DNA of 64,000 nt from Rummeliibacillus suwonensis (GTDB taxonomy: Bacteria > Bacillota > Bacilli > Bacillales_A > Planococcaceae). A program made the position numbers and the translations under genes. The notes under the pieces were generated by a model, which ran no database searches, was not told the DNA's origin, and saw only the letters and a program-made list of their open reading frames with translations. Positions 8,800 to 16,976 of this stretch are shown here, piece after piece; within the stretch, counting starts at the first letter, position 1; each line of letters starts with the position of its first letter. The DNA lies in NCBI RefSeq assembly GCF_007896435.1, contig NZ_VCBL01000001.1, forward strand, positions 229,994 to 293,993. Direction: 5' to 3'.

Positions 8800-9597
8800 A
8801 TGAAAAAATTAATAAGTACAATTTTAAAAACAGTGATCTTTTTTGTGGGATGGGCAGTTTTAATTTCTTTTACGCCTGATATACAAACCAATAATCAGGC
8901 ATTATTACGACTATGGTGGGAATTTACACCACTTGTTTCGGTCGTTTTATTTTCTGTTATTTTTGTATGGGTAGTAGAAAAGGGTAAAATAAAGATTCCC
9001 ATAGCTTCAAGATTTCTTAAAAATTTTTTAATAGGTGCCGTCATAGGCGTCTTATGGCTTGGTACCGTGGTAGCTGTTCTTTTACTTACAAAGGCAATGA
9101 ATATACAAGGTCAAAACAATATTGATGATATATGGATTTGGATTTTGGCATCACTATTAAATGTTGCGATGCAAGAATTGTTGGTGAGAGGTTATCTATA
9201 TCAATTATGGAAACATCAATATAATGTGATAGTAGCCACCGTTTTAACGACTATTTTATTTTCTATGATGCACGGCGGGACATTTGAGGCAGGTATAATC
9301 CCAGTGCTTAATGTGATTTCAATGAGTATATTTGTAACATTATTATTAGAATATACAGGCACAATAGTAGCGCCAATAATTGCTCATTTCATTTGGAACA
9401 CAATTGGGGCGATTATACTTGGTGGTGTTTCTTTGGCGAGCGATTATCCAAATCTCATGAAAAGTACATTTCAGGGAAATCCATTCATATCAGGCGGCAC
9501 CTATAAAATTGAAGGTAGTATGATCGTCTTAGTGGTTAATTTAATTCTGATTACATACTTGGTTATAGTAAATAAAAGAAAGGCTAGCTCAAAATGA
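8800..9597 (+). CDS. CPBP-family intramembrane protease-like protein
   Basis: 265 residues with about seven hydrophobic helices. The CPBP (Abi) motifs are present: motif 1 as QELLVRG, motif 2 as FSMMH, motif 3 as HFIWN. Family motif 1 is normally EExxxR, but the first Glu is Gln here, so proteolytic activity is uncertain. CPBP proteins act as prenyl-protein proteases or as bacteriocin immunity proteins in Gram-positive clusters. Its position at the edge of a bacteriocin-like locus makes an immunity or processing role possible (inference). ATG 8800 follows AGAGAGGAATC. Confidence 0.8.
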   Translation: MKKLISTILKTVIFFVGWAVLISFTPDIQTNNQALLRLWWEFTPLVSVVLFSVIFVWVVEKGKIKIPIASRFLKNFLIGAVIGVLWLGTVVAVLLLTKAMNIQGQNNIDDIWIWILASLLNVAMQELLVRGYLYQLWKHQYNVIVATVLTTILFSMMHGGTFEAGIIPVLNVISMSIFVTLLLEYTGTIVAPIIAHFIWNTIGAIILGGVSLASDYPNLMKSTFQGNPFISGGTYKIEGSMIVLVVNLILITYLVIVNKRKASSK

Positions 9598-9600
9598 TAA

Positions 9601-9757
9601 TACATAGGTGTAACGTCATTTAATTGAAGGGCTCAAGCGATTTCAACGTGATCATCTTATCCATCAAATACTAGAAAAAACATCTATTATTGAAAGTAAA
9701 ATGAAGGATGACTATTGACAATTGCGCCAAAAGCAATATGAACAGTTTGAGATTAAA
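9601..9757 (+). other. Possible coding remnant after the CPBP gene
   Basis: One frame from about 9625 reads LKGLKRFQRDHLIHQILEK and then IESKMKDDY before a stop at about 9717, continuing in frame with a charged helical sequence. It looks like a decayed piece of a helical protein. I do not recognise the family. Confidence 0.25.
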
Positions 9758-9880
9758 ATAATAAGAGCTTTTTTGCCCATTTTTTAGAAGTAGATAAGGA
9801 ACGTAGATTACTGAACTTTAAAATTTTAAGTTTTAAAGTTCAGTAAAAATATTTTTTATAAAATTTTATTGGAAATAATC
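9758..9880 (-). repeat. Copy of the 18255-18360 segment (3' end of a lost gene plus terminator)
   Basis: This segment is almost the same as 18255-18360: GATAAGGAACGTAGATTACT, the terminator palindrome, then AAAATATTTTTTATA and AATTTTATTGG. On the minus strand it also keeps the last codons SNKIL-stop of the 130-residue membrane protein found at 18340. It therefore looks like the tail of a lost paralogue. Confidence 0.75.
9811..9843. terminator. Terminator hairpin downstream of the MacB-like gene
   Basis: CTGAACTTTAAAA faces TTTTAAAGTTCAG. It is shared in sequence and position with the hairpin at 18295. Confidence 0.7.
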
Positions 9881-9921
9881 ATAATGATGTTAATTTTTTT
9901 GTTCATTTGGATTACTCCTTT

Positions 9922-11853
9922 TTATTCGTATTTAAGTGCTTCAACTGGATTTAACTTAGAAGCTCTAAATGCTGGAATAAATGATGCAAGAACACCCAAT
10001 AGACCACTAAATATGATAATGATAATAAGTTGATAAGCTTCAAATTGAAATAGTTGAAGCGTAGGTTTATTGAATCCCTCTTTAATAATAAAGTTTGCTA
10101 ATTTACCCAGAATCATTGAACCTATGACACCAAAAATACCGCCTAGAGCACCAATCATAAAGCCTTCAGTTACAAAGATACGTCTAATGTCTGACTTGAA
10201 TGCACCGAGAGCCTTCAATGTTCCAATTTCGCGTGTTCTTTCCAATACACTAACGTATAGAACAATACCTATCATAATTGAAGAAACTACTAATGAGATA
10301 GCAGATAATAATCCAATTGCTACACTAGCCATTGTTACGTAATTTGAAATTTCTTTATTACTATCTTCTTCTGTTTCAGCTATATAACCCTTTGTTTTAA
10401 GCTTATTAATAATAGAATCTACTTTATCAATTGAAGAGGGGATAACCGTATATTGCAACGCTTTATTTTGGGTTTCCGGATTTTCGTTTGTTACTTCCAT
10501 TGCCAAAGGATATGAAAAGCCAGCTGAATCTGTTATAGGGATAGCACTGTTAGCGACAGTACCTGTAACTGTTGCTTCAGTTTGAACAGTTTGATAGATC
10601 CCTTTCATTGCCATGAGCTGTGAAACAATTTTGATCTTTTTCCCAATCGCCTTTTTTAGATTATTTCCAAATAATTTTTGTGCAGTGCGTTCAGGAAGAA
10701 CTAATTCATGATTTTTAGTAGGATATCTCCCGTTTGTTATATAAGAATTTCCATATATCTTTTTATATTTTGGAGGTACTAAAGTATCTGCTGAAACAGT
10801 TTCTTTTTTCTCGTTTTTTGATTCAATACTAATTGAAAAGGGATTATATGTATATACAGCTTTAACATCTTTCACTTTTTTAATCTCTTCTGCAACTTTG
10901 GGCGATAGTAATTCAGTTCCTTTTTTATAAACACCAATTGAAGAATTGGCCGTTTTTAAATCTAAACTATTTTTAATTTTTTCATTGATCCCATTTCCCA
11001 ATGCTCCAATAAGTACAATTCCCAAAATTCCAATCGAAGCACCAATCGCCGTTAATGTGTTTCGCCATTTCTTATTTTTTAAATTTCGCAAAGAAAGTTT
11101 AACAGTTGTTCCCCAATTTAATTTTTTAGGTTTATTTGAATTCATTTTTTCTTTTTGGATAGGTGAATCATTTTTCACTGTTATTTGCTTAACTTCATTT
11201 ATTGTACCATCTTTCATTTTGATCACTTTATCTGCAAAATGTAAAAGTTCTTGTGAGTGCGTAACAACCAACACAATTTTTCCTTGCTGAGAAACCTCTT
11301 TTAAAATTTTCATGATTTGTTCAGAATTTTCAGAGTCAAGTGCACCTGTTGGTTCATCTGCTAAGATAATATCGGGATTATTAGCTAACGACCGCGCAAT
11401 GGCCACGCGTTGCTTTTGACCTCCACTGAGCTGATTGGGGAGATGACTTGCTCGGTCTTTAAGACCCACTAATTCTAATAATTCTAAGGCACGTGCTCTA
11501 CGGTCTGTTTTTGAAAAGCCGTCTAGAATCATACTCATTTCAATATTTTCTAGTGCTGTCAAGTGCGGAATCAAATTAAAAGTTTGGAATACAAATCCTA
11601 TTTTATTCCGTCTGAAGTATGCCCAATCTTTTTCTTTGAAATTAGTTACATTTTTTCCGTCAAATATATATTCACCGTTGTCGGCTTTATCAATACCACC
11701 AAGAATATTGAGCAATGTAGACTTGCCACATCCAGACTCTCCCAATAAGTAAGAAAGTTCTCCTGGATATAATGCTAGATTGATATTATTTAAAACTTTA
11801 ACAGTTTGATTACTTAGATGATAACTTTTTTCAATAGATTGTAAAGAAATCAT
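9922..11853 (-). CDS. MacB-like ABC transporter, fused ATPase-permease
   Basis: 643 residues. Residues 1-225 form a LolD/MacB-type ATPase: Walker A GESGCGKST, signature LSGGQKQRVAIARS, Walker B IILADEPTGALDS, H-loop VVTHS. A single helix near residue 265 (IGILGIVLIGALGNGI) precedes a ~200-residue outer domain. Three helices of an FtsX domain follow, with the ERTREIGTLKALGA loop. Such fused proteins move or repel antimicrobial peptides rather than import solutes. It is the last gene of the minus-strand accessory block, 227 bases after the ABC operon, so immunity or export for the bacteriocin-like product is likely but unproven. Confidence 0.85.
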   Translation of the reverse strand: MISLQSIEKSYHLSNQTVKVLNNINLALYPGELSYLLGESGCGKSTLLNILGGIDKADNGEYIFDGKNVTNFKEKDWAYFRRNKIGFVFQTFNLIPHLTALENIEMSMILDGFSKTDRRARALELLELVGLKDRASHLPNQLSGGQKQRVAIARSLANNPDIILADEPTGALDSENSEQIMKILKEVSQQGKIVLVVTHSQELLHFADKVIKMKDGTINEVKQITVKNDSPIQKEKMNSNKPKKLNWGTTVKLSLRNLKNKKWRNTLTAIGASIGILGIVLIGALGNGINEKIKNSLDLKTANSSIGVYKKGTELLSPKVAEEIKKVKDVKAVYTYNPFSISIESKNEKKETVSADTLVPPKYKKIYGNSYITNGRYPTKNHELVLPERTAQKLFGNNLKKAIGKKIKIVSQLMAMKGIYQTVQTEATVTGTVANSAIPITDSAGFSYPLAMEVTNENPETQNKALQYTVIPSSIDKVDSIINKLKTKGYIAETEEDSNKEISNYVTMASVAIGLLSAISLVVSSIMIGIVLYVSVLERTREIGTLKALGAFKSDIRRIFVTEGFMIGALGGIFGVIGSMILGKLANFIIKEGFNKPTLQLFQFEAYQLIIIIIFSGLLGVLASFIPAFRASKLNPVEALKYE

Positions 11854-11937
11854 TTTGTACTTCCTTTCTTTGGTGAAGTCTTTAATTTAATGATCTTATA
11901 TAAAAAGGTGCTAAAGATGAAGTCAAAGTATATGTCG

Positions 11938-12010
11938 CTATTTTATTTTCATAATTATTTATATTAAAATCATTTAGTTTTCTACTTTTTTATTTAACTT
12001 ACAGAATATG
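11938..12010 (-). pseudogene. Ghost 3' end of a second halocin-like gene
   Basis: On the minus strand this stretch reads GCA-TAT-TCT-GTA-AGT-TAA (…SVS stop). It then continues with the same 3' flank as the halocin-like gene at 19159: TTAAATAAAAAAG and GTAGAAAACTAA. The body of the gene is gone. It supports an ancestral duplication. Confidence 0.6.
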
Positions 12011-12080
12011 CAATCATTTAATACGAAGGTATAAATCCTCTTAGATAGCTATTCATCGTGCATACTCAGTAAAGGTGCCC

Positions 12081-13220
12081 TTATTTTTTATATTCAGGCT
12101 TATGAACAATCGAATTTATTTTAGTTTGAGTAAATAGATGATTTTTATTTTCTAACATAACTTGTCGTTCGATCTCTTTATCCATTTTTTCATTTTCTAC
12201 AAAAAGCCCAATAAGATCACGAACAATATTATAGCCATAATTAAAATCTAAAAATTTAGGAGAATAAGGATTAATCATGATGCTTCCACCTTGTTTCTCT
12301 ATAATATGCTCAACGTTCGGGCCAGCTGGAATATCATTTTGCCAAGTAACCACTACTTCCTCAACGTCTACCTTTATCCCTCTTTGGCGAATAACCTCTA
12401 TTACATCTGTTACAACTTGACCATAGCGAATCGCATTCTTTTCAGAAATTCCTTTATATCGAATGGGGATTTGTTGAATGTCTACCTCTTTATAATTAGC
12501 AGCAACCATCTTCTTCTCGATTTGCCATTGACTAAAAGGAACGAATAAATAGCTTATGATTAAAATTCCTCCTACTGTATATAAGAGGATTTTCTTGTTA
12601 TGCTCCCAATCGTAGTATCCTCGTAAATAGATGCAAAACATGATTATACTCACTAGGGTAACGGCTATCATATTGGATATGTTTGGATAATCAGGGTACA
12701 TAAAATTTAAGGTAGGGGCAATGTACACAATACGCTCAAGTTGATAACCATGCATGACAAATAAAATAAAATACACAAGCACACAACAAATCATAGCGTA
12801 GTTAAAAGGTAGTATTGCACAGGCACAAGCAAAAGTAATCGCAAAGAGTGTAAGTAGGACTATACAATAAATTAATAAACTGTTCGGTGTATGAGCATAC
12901 AAGCGTTTTGTTAATACAAATAATAAAACAATCGCTGGTAATGCGCAGATTCCGCAAAACAGGAATTGATGTAATCCCTCCCGAAATGGATGAGTAGACA
13001 TGGAGCGAACTATCTTTTTCATATGAAATCGGTTATGTAGTCTTAGAATTATTAATGTCATGACGGAGATAAACAATCCGTAAAATGGAATCATCGCCAT
13101 CTGTTCATTTAATGTAAAAAATAACTGACTAATAAATAAGGCAATTAGGACTAAATAATAGGCCCAAAGATGTTCACTTTTCCAAAGAACAGCAAACCAG
13201 GTTTTCCATAGACTAATCAT
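12081..13220 (-). CDS. ABC-2-type membrane protein with C-terminal outer domain
   Basis: 379 residues with about eight hydrophobic helices in the first 250 residues. A soluble tail of about 130 residues follows (from YKEVDIQQIP to the end), rich in Glu/Lys/Val. No catalytic motif was recognised in the tail. It overlaps the previous permease by 4 bases, so it is translationally coupled and probably a subunit of the same ABC transporter. Similar two-permease sets accompany peptide antibiotic export or self-protection. The exact substrate is unknown. Confidence 0.65.
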   Translation of the reverse strand: MISLWKTWFAVLWKSEHLWAYYLVLIALFISQLFFTLNEQMAMIPFYGLFISVMTLIILRLHNRFHMKKIVRSMSTHPFREGLHQFLFCGICALPAIVLLFVLTKRLYAHTPNSLLIYCIVLLTLFAITFACACAILPFNYAMICCVLVYFILFVMHGYQLERIVYIAPTLNFMYPDYPNISNMIAVTLVSIIMFCIYLRGYYDWEHNKKILLYTVGGILIISYLFVPFSQWQIEKKMVAANYKEVDIQQIPIRYKGISEKNAIRYGQVVTDVIEVIRQRGIKVDVEEVVVTWQNDIPAGPNVEHIIEKQGGSIMINPYSPKFLDFNYGYNIVRDLIGLFVENEKMDKEIERQVMLENKNHLFTQTKINSIVHKPEYKK

Positions 13221-13897
13221 GATGACACCACCTGTCGCACAAATAGAGCTTTAGATGTTAAAAGTAAAATAATAATCCAGCAAAGTAGTGCAAAGCGTTG
13301 TATTAAAAAAGAAGGTTCTAACATCATCTGTTCGATAAAGTCTGGATTAAACCAAAGTGCAAACATAGATGAACGAATAAATTGAATGCTAATGATTAAA
13401 TATAAAATCATTAATATCGTCCCATATATTGTTCGTTTTAATAGAAGTGACAAAAGGCCAGCTAGAGCTACCGCAAACGCTAATGTTAGTATAATTTGTA
13501 CGATAGTGGAATACCATAGAGTGATAGAAATCTGATCAAACAGTAGCAACCAAAAAACCGTATAAAATAAAACTAAAATACTGCTTATAACAAAACACAC
13601 CGCAAATAGCTTAGCCATATAATATTCAAAGGGTTTATGTATATGATAAAGAATTAATTGTTTTTCAAATAATTGGATTTTCCCTTTCCAAATACTGTGT
13701 AGGATAATCGGTACAATTAACACCGCAACGATCATTTGAAGATGCAATATGGTATACCATGCCTCCCTTAAAGAAAGCCCACTTCCATTTAATGATACAA
13801 GAATAAGTGGGACGGCGATAAGTAGAACAAGCATAGCTACGAATATACTTCTTTGTTTCAATAATAATTTCAGTGAAAATAAGATTTGGATATTCAA
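13217..13897 (-). CDS. ABC transporter permease (ABC-2 type)
   Basis: 226 residues and six predicted helices, without soluble domains. Its ATG overlaps the ATPase stop by 4 bases, and its own stop overlaps the next gene by 4. This tight ATPase-permease-permease arrangement defines one exporter. The sequence itself carries no substrate hint. Confidence 0.75.
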   Translation of the reverse strand: MNIQILFSLKLLLKQRSIFVAMLVLLIAVPLILVSLNGSGLSLREAWYTILHLQMIVAVLIVPIILHSIWKGKIQLFEKQLILYHIHKPFEYYMAKLFAVCFVISSILVLFYTVFWLLLFDQISITLWYSTIVQIILTLAFAVALAGLLSLLLKRTIYGTILMILYLIISIQFIRSSMFALWFNPDFIEQMMLEPSFLIQRFALLCWIIILLLTSKALFVRQVVSS

Positions 13898-14769
13898 TTT
13901 GTACCCCTCTTTCGATTGGTATAAATATACGCATCTTCTAGTGTAGGAGAAACCAATACGCTATTTGCAATCTTATGCTCTGCAAGAAATCGCACTTCAA
14001 TACCAGTATCTGTTGGGTGTGAACCTATAATAATGCCCTGCTGTTGTATTTCTTTTACTATACTATCTCCTTTATAACGCCATACTTTCCCGCGAACTGA
14101 TTCAATTAGAGAAGAAATATGCCCAAAGTAATTTACTTTGCCCTTATGAAGAACTAGCACCATATCACTGGTCATTGCTACATCTTCAATAATATGTGTG
14201 GATAAAATAATCAGCCGCTCCTGCGCTAAGCTAGAAAGTAGCTGACGAAAAGCAACTCTTTCATGTGGATCAAGTCCTACAGTTGGTTCATCCACTAATA
14301 AAATTTTAGGGTTTCCAATCAATGCCTGTGCGATTCCTAATCGCTGTTTCATCCCGCCAGAAAGCATACAAAATTTTTTCTTTTTCTGCTCCTCTAACCC
14401 TACTTGTCGTATTTTTTCATCAATTTCTATGGCTCTTTGTTCTTTATTATTGATCCCTTTTAATTTACAGATATAGTAAAGTGCTTCCTCTACTGTTAAG
14501 TTCGGAAAAAAATCAAACTTTTGCGGCAGATATCCAATCTGATGCCGAATTTTATATAAGTCATTTTCAAACGTAAAGTCATCATAATAAACGGTACCAT
14601 CAGTTGGCTTTATTAGCGTTGCAATGATCTCTATGAGTGTTGTTTTTCCGGCTCCATTTTCTCCAAGAAGTCCCAGGATACCACTCTCAACTTCAAAAGA
14701 TATTTGATTTAAAACTGTATTCTTATATTTTTTACATATATTAGATAAGATCAATTTCATCGTATTCAC
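13894..14769 (-). CDS. ABC transporter ATPase subunit
   Basis: 291 residues: Walker A GENGAGKTT, Q-loop GYLPQKF, signature LSGGMKQRLGIAQAL, Walker B ILLVDEPTVGLDP, H-loop LSTHI. The CcmA/BcrA-type ATPase is followed by a ~70-residue C-terminal extension seen in antibiotic-peptide exporters. GTG 14769 is preceded by AAGGTCGG; ATG 14760 is the alternative. Upstream lies a decayed eamA fragment and then the ATP-grasp gene on the same strand, so the promoter may be its own. Confidence 0.85.
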   Translation of the reverse strand: MNTMKLILSNICKKYKNTVLNQISFEVESGILGLLGENGAGKTTLIEIIATLIKPTDGTVYYDDFTFENDLYKIRHQIGYLPQKFDFFPNLTVEEALYYICKLKGINNKEQRAIEIDEKIRQVGLEEQKKKKFCMLSGGMKQRLGIAQALIGNPKILLVDEPTVGLDPHERVAFRQLLSSLAQERLIILSTHIIEDVAMTSDMVLVLHKGKVNYFGHISSLIESVRGKVWRYKGDSIVKEIQQQGIIIGSHPTDTGIEVRFLAEHKIANSVLVSPTLEDAYIYTNRKRGTN

Positions 14770-14808
14770 CCGACCTTGGCAATTTATATGAATAAGAGGG
14801 AAAGGAGA

Positions 14809-14905
14809 GATTTTTCTGCATAAGTTTTGTCAGCTAGATATGAATCGCAACAGTTAGTATACGTTATTAAAATCATTGAACTTGCAACCGGCTTATCCTT
14901 TAAAC
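14809..14905 (-). pseudogene. Decayed eamA fragment
   Basis: The DNA matches two separated parts of the intact EamA gene at 26446-27345. GATTTTTCTGCATA with CAGCTAGATATG matches about 26810-26840, and AAAATCATTGAACTTGCAAC matches about 27040. About 170 bp in between are deleted. Only a relic remains, between the ATP-grasp and ABC genes. Confidence 0.7.
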
Positions 14906-14925
14906 ATGATCAATTGAATTCTGCA

Positions 14926-16107
14926 TTAACAAAAGTCAATGATTTTTATGTTATTTTCATGATCAATACTGATAATAATGCCGTCTTCTTCATTAATATC
15001 TCTTTTATACTTTCTTAGTTCCTTTTTTTGGTATTTATTGATAGGTAAAATGACTAGTTGTTGTTTTTGTCTTTGTTGATTATAAAAATCTTCATAAATT
15101 TTTTTATAATCAAATATGTTTTCTTTGTCTCTTGGATTTTCTTTTGCATTAGTATATATAGCTTCTCGGAAAGTTGTATCTTCTTTTTCTATATGGTTGT
15201 AATTTAAAAAATCAATAATGTAGTCGGTTATTTTTATGCCATTCTTGATTTCTAGATCTAAATACATGGGCATACTATTGCATTCAAGCAGGTAAAAATC
15301 TCCTCGACTTGTTAATTTAAAATCTAAACCAGAAAACTCAAGACCTAATATTTTTACGGCTTCTATACACAAAGATTGTATTTTTGAAGGAAGATTAATA
15401 TTTTTATAATTTAAGTGACCATTTTGAAATAAAGGATCTGTTCTATAATCAACTGTAGATTTCTTAATATTGCTTTGAATTTCATGAGCAGATATCACTT
15501 TCCCATTTAAAACATAAACTCTAATGTCTTTTCCTTCAATAAATTCCTGGAAAATTACAGGCTCTTTAAAAATTGAGGCTTCCATATTTAACAAATCCTC
15601 TTTACTAAATTTTCTACAAAAATATCCACCAGTCAACGGTTTATATACTAATGTTTCCCCTACAGATTTCATAAATATCTCTAATTCTCTATAGGAATTT
15701 GTAATACATGTTTTAGGAATAAGCAAATTAGCATTCATAAGTTTATACAGCTGAAGGTATTTAGCGTTTTCTTCAGGAGGATTGATCATTCTAACTCCAT
15801 TGAGTTCCATAATTTTAAGCCAACAACGTAAATTCTCTATTTGACTTTTGAAGCTTATGTATTCGTTATATGTATCTAAATAAGGAGCATCTAAGTTAGT
15901 AGGTGTAAATAACATATTGCCTCTTATATATATTGAACTAACATTTTCTATTAGTTTACCATTATAAATTAATTGATTGTCCCTAAAAGAATATTCATTA
16001 CAATGTAAAGAGCCTAATTCTATAAAGGGTATATGTCTTTTTTTTAATTTGTATATTAGATAATTACAATGGAAATCATTCACAGGATTAAATATTAATA
16101 AAGACAT
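14926..16107 (-). CDS. RimK-like ATP-grasp ligase
   Basis: 393 residues. The ATP-grasp core spans about residues 120-305: the KPLTGGYFCRKF loop binds ATP, VIFQEFIEGKDIRVYVLNG is the strand-loop of the subdomain, and FKLTSRGDFYLLECNSMPM carries the metal-binding E-x-N motif. The N-terminal third holds SIYIRGN and resembles the pre-ATP-grasp domain of MvdC/MvdD and YheC/D-type proteins. Such enzymes form amide or ester bonds, in some cases making macrocycles in graspetide peptides. ATG 16107 follows TAAGGAG. Two mini-ORFs lie upstream on the same strand. A peptide-modifying role is plausible but unproven. Confidence 0.78.
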   Translation of the reverse strand: MSLLIFNPVNDFHCNYLIYKLKKRHIPFIELGSLHCNEYSFRDNQLIYNGKLIENVSSIYIRGNMLFTPTNLDAPYLDTYNEYISFKSQIENLRCWLKIMELNGVRMINPPEENAKYLQLYKLMNANLLIPKTCITNSYRELEIFMKSVGETLVYKPLTGGYFCRKFSKEDLLNMEASIFKEPVIFQEFIEGKDIRVYVLNGKVISAHEIQSNIKKSTVDYRTDPLFQNGHLNYKNINLPSKIQSLCIEAVKILGLEFSGLDFKLTSRGDFYLLECNSMPMYLDLEIKNGIKITDYIIDFLNYNHIEKEDTTFREAIYTNAKENPRDKENIFDYKKIYEDFYNQQRQKQQLVILPINKYQKKELRKYKRDINEEDGIIISIDHENNIKIIDFC

Positions 16108-16246
16108 ATTATTACACTCCTTATGTATTAGAAGAGGTTATTCCAGATCATAATTCATTACATTCACGGAATTCCTTTTTTATGAAAGATTCGATTTTCA
16201 TTAATACTTGATTTCGATACCCAAATTACAAAGCCATAAAAGATAA

Positions 16247-16290
16247 GCTGACTCATATTGAGCAATATTTGCCTTTTTGAGTCAGCCTTT
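16247..16290. terminator. Hairpin between the mini-ORFs and the ATP-grasp gene
   Basis: GCTGACTCA faces TGAGTCAGC with a 22-base loop, then CTTTT on the plus strand. For minus-strand transcription it could act as an attenuator between peptide and ligase. Confidence 0.5.
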
Positions 16291-16294
16291 TAAA

Positions 16295-16396
16295 TTATAA
16301 ATTCCAGAAATGCTCTTCTCCAAGAGCTAGAGTAGTCATAAATCCAGCAAGAGCAGGTTGATCCAGTTCGTTTGTAACTAGTTGAATTTTGTTCAA
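16295..16396 (-). CDS. Possible 33-residue mini-ORF or frameshifted continuation
   Basis: TTG 16396 opens 33 codons ending ALAGFMTTLALGEEHFWNL, with GGGGG 7 bases upstream. It begins just after the stop of the 19-residue ORF in another frame, so the two may be one gene split by a frameshift. I do not recognise either part. No signal peptide or cysteine is present. Confidence 0.35.
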   Translation of the reverse strand: MNKIQLVTNELDQPALAGFMTTLALGEEHFWNL

Positions 16397-16398
16397 AG

Positions 16399-16458
16399 TC
16401 AACCCCCCGTATTCTTTTGGATTAATGCAATTTGTTCTTTATCTAGATTAATATTCAT
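16399..16458 (-). CDS. 19-residue mini-ORF under the duplicated promoter
   Basis: ATG 16458 (AGGAGTTGTTACC upstream) encodes MNINLDKEQIALIQKNTGG followed by TGA. Its 5' region aligns base by base with the 5' region of the halocin-like gene at 19905, including the distance to the phased repeats (94 against 93 bases). That shared control is the main reason to take it seriously. It could be a leader or precursor for the ATP-grasp enzyme or the start of a broken gene. No graspetide-type Thr/Glu core is visible. Confidence 0.4.
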   Translation of the reverse strand: MNINLDKEQIALIQKNTGG

Positions 16459-16640
16459 GGTAACAACTCCTTTTATAGATTTTCAGGCTATTACATGTAT
16501 TTGAAAAATTACAATAATTAGCTTGTAATAAAAGATTACCACTCATCATTTCGACATCGCACCGACAAAATTTAGACGGTATACCGACAAAAATATGTCC
16601 TTGTTATTTGGTGGTTTTATACTAAAATGATTAAATATGA
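16459..16640 (-). promoter_or_regulatory. Duplicated promoter region, copy 1, with phased CGACA repeats
   Basis: CGACA occurs at 16552, 16563 and 16585 (spacings 11 and 22, one and two helical turns), with the flank GGTATACCGACAAAAATATG. The block matches 19906-20080. There is no good -35 hexamer, so an activator bound at the repeats is likely. Confidence 0.6.
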
Positions 16641-16784
16641 ATAATTGTAAAGATATATTTTTGCAAATTTATTGAAATAAAACTCATATTAATAAAAAGG
16701 TTTTTCAAAAAGCTGTTAGTTTCCTAAAACCCAATAATATCTTTTGTTGGCTTTGAAAGACGTATTATCTAATTTTAAATTTTA

Positions 16785-16975
16785 TAGGAAAGAAACTAGA
16801 GGAGCTTAGAAAGGGATTGACGAGGAAAAAAGCTTAGTTATTGTGTGTGGCATTTCAGAAAAAACAATAGAAAATATCGAAAAGGGGGATAATATACACC
16901 TAATTTACAAACTTTAGTAATGGTGTTACAGACACTAGAGACTGATTTTACTAATTTTTTTAGGAGATTATAAAA
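16785..16975 (+). pseudogene. Frameshifted XRE-type HTH regulator
   Basis: Pieces of one HTH protein appear in shifting frames: KKLEELRKGLTRKKA, then CGISEKTIENIEKGDN, then TPNLQTLVMVLQTLETDF and a stop directly before bdbC. At least two frameshifts separate them. The parent was a short SinR/Cro-like regulator of about 60 residues that would have stood at the head of the bdbC-bdbD operon. Confidence 0.7.
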
Positions 16976-16976
16976 A

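Noticed and set aside
13665-13934. Second reading frame of 89 codons across the ABC permease start.
   Set aside because: Fully overlaps a clear permease and ATPase in another frame and has no recognisable content.
16295-16458. Firm call of a graspetide precursor.
   Set aside because: No TTxxxEE-like or other known core is visible and the frame may be broken; kept only as a possibility.
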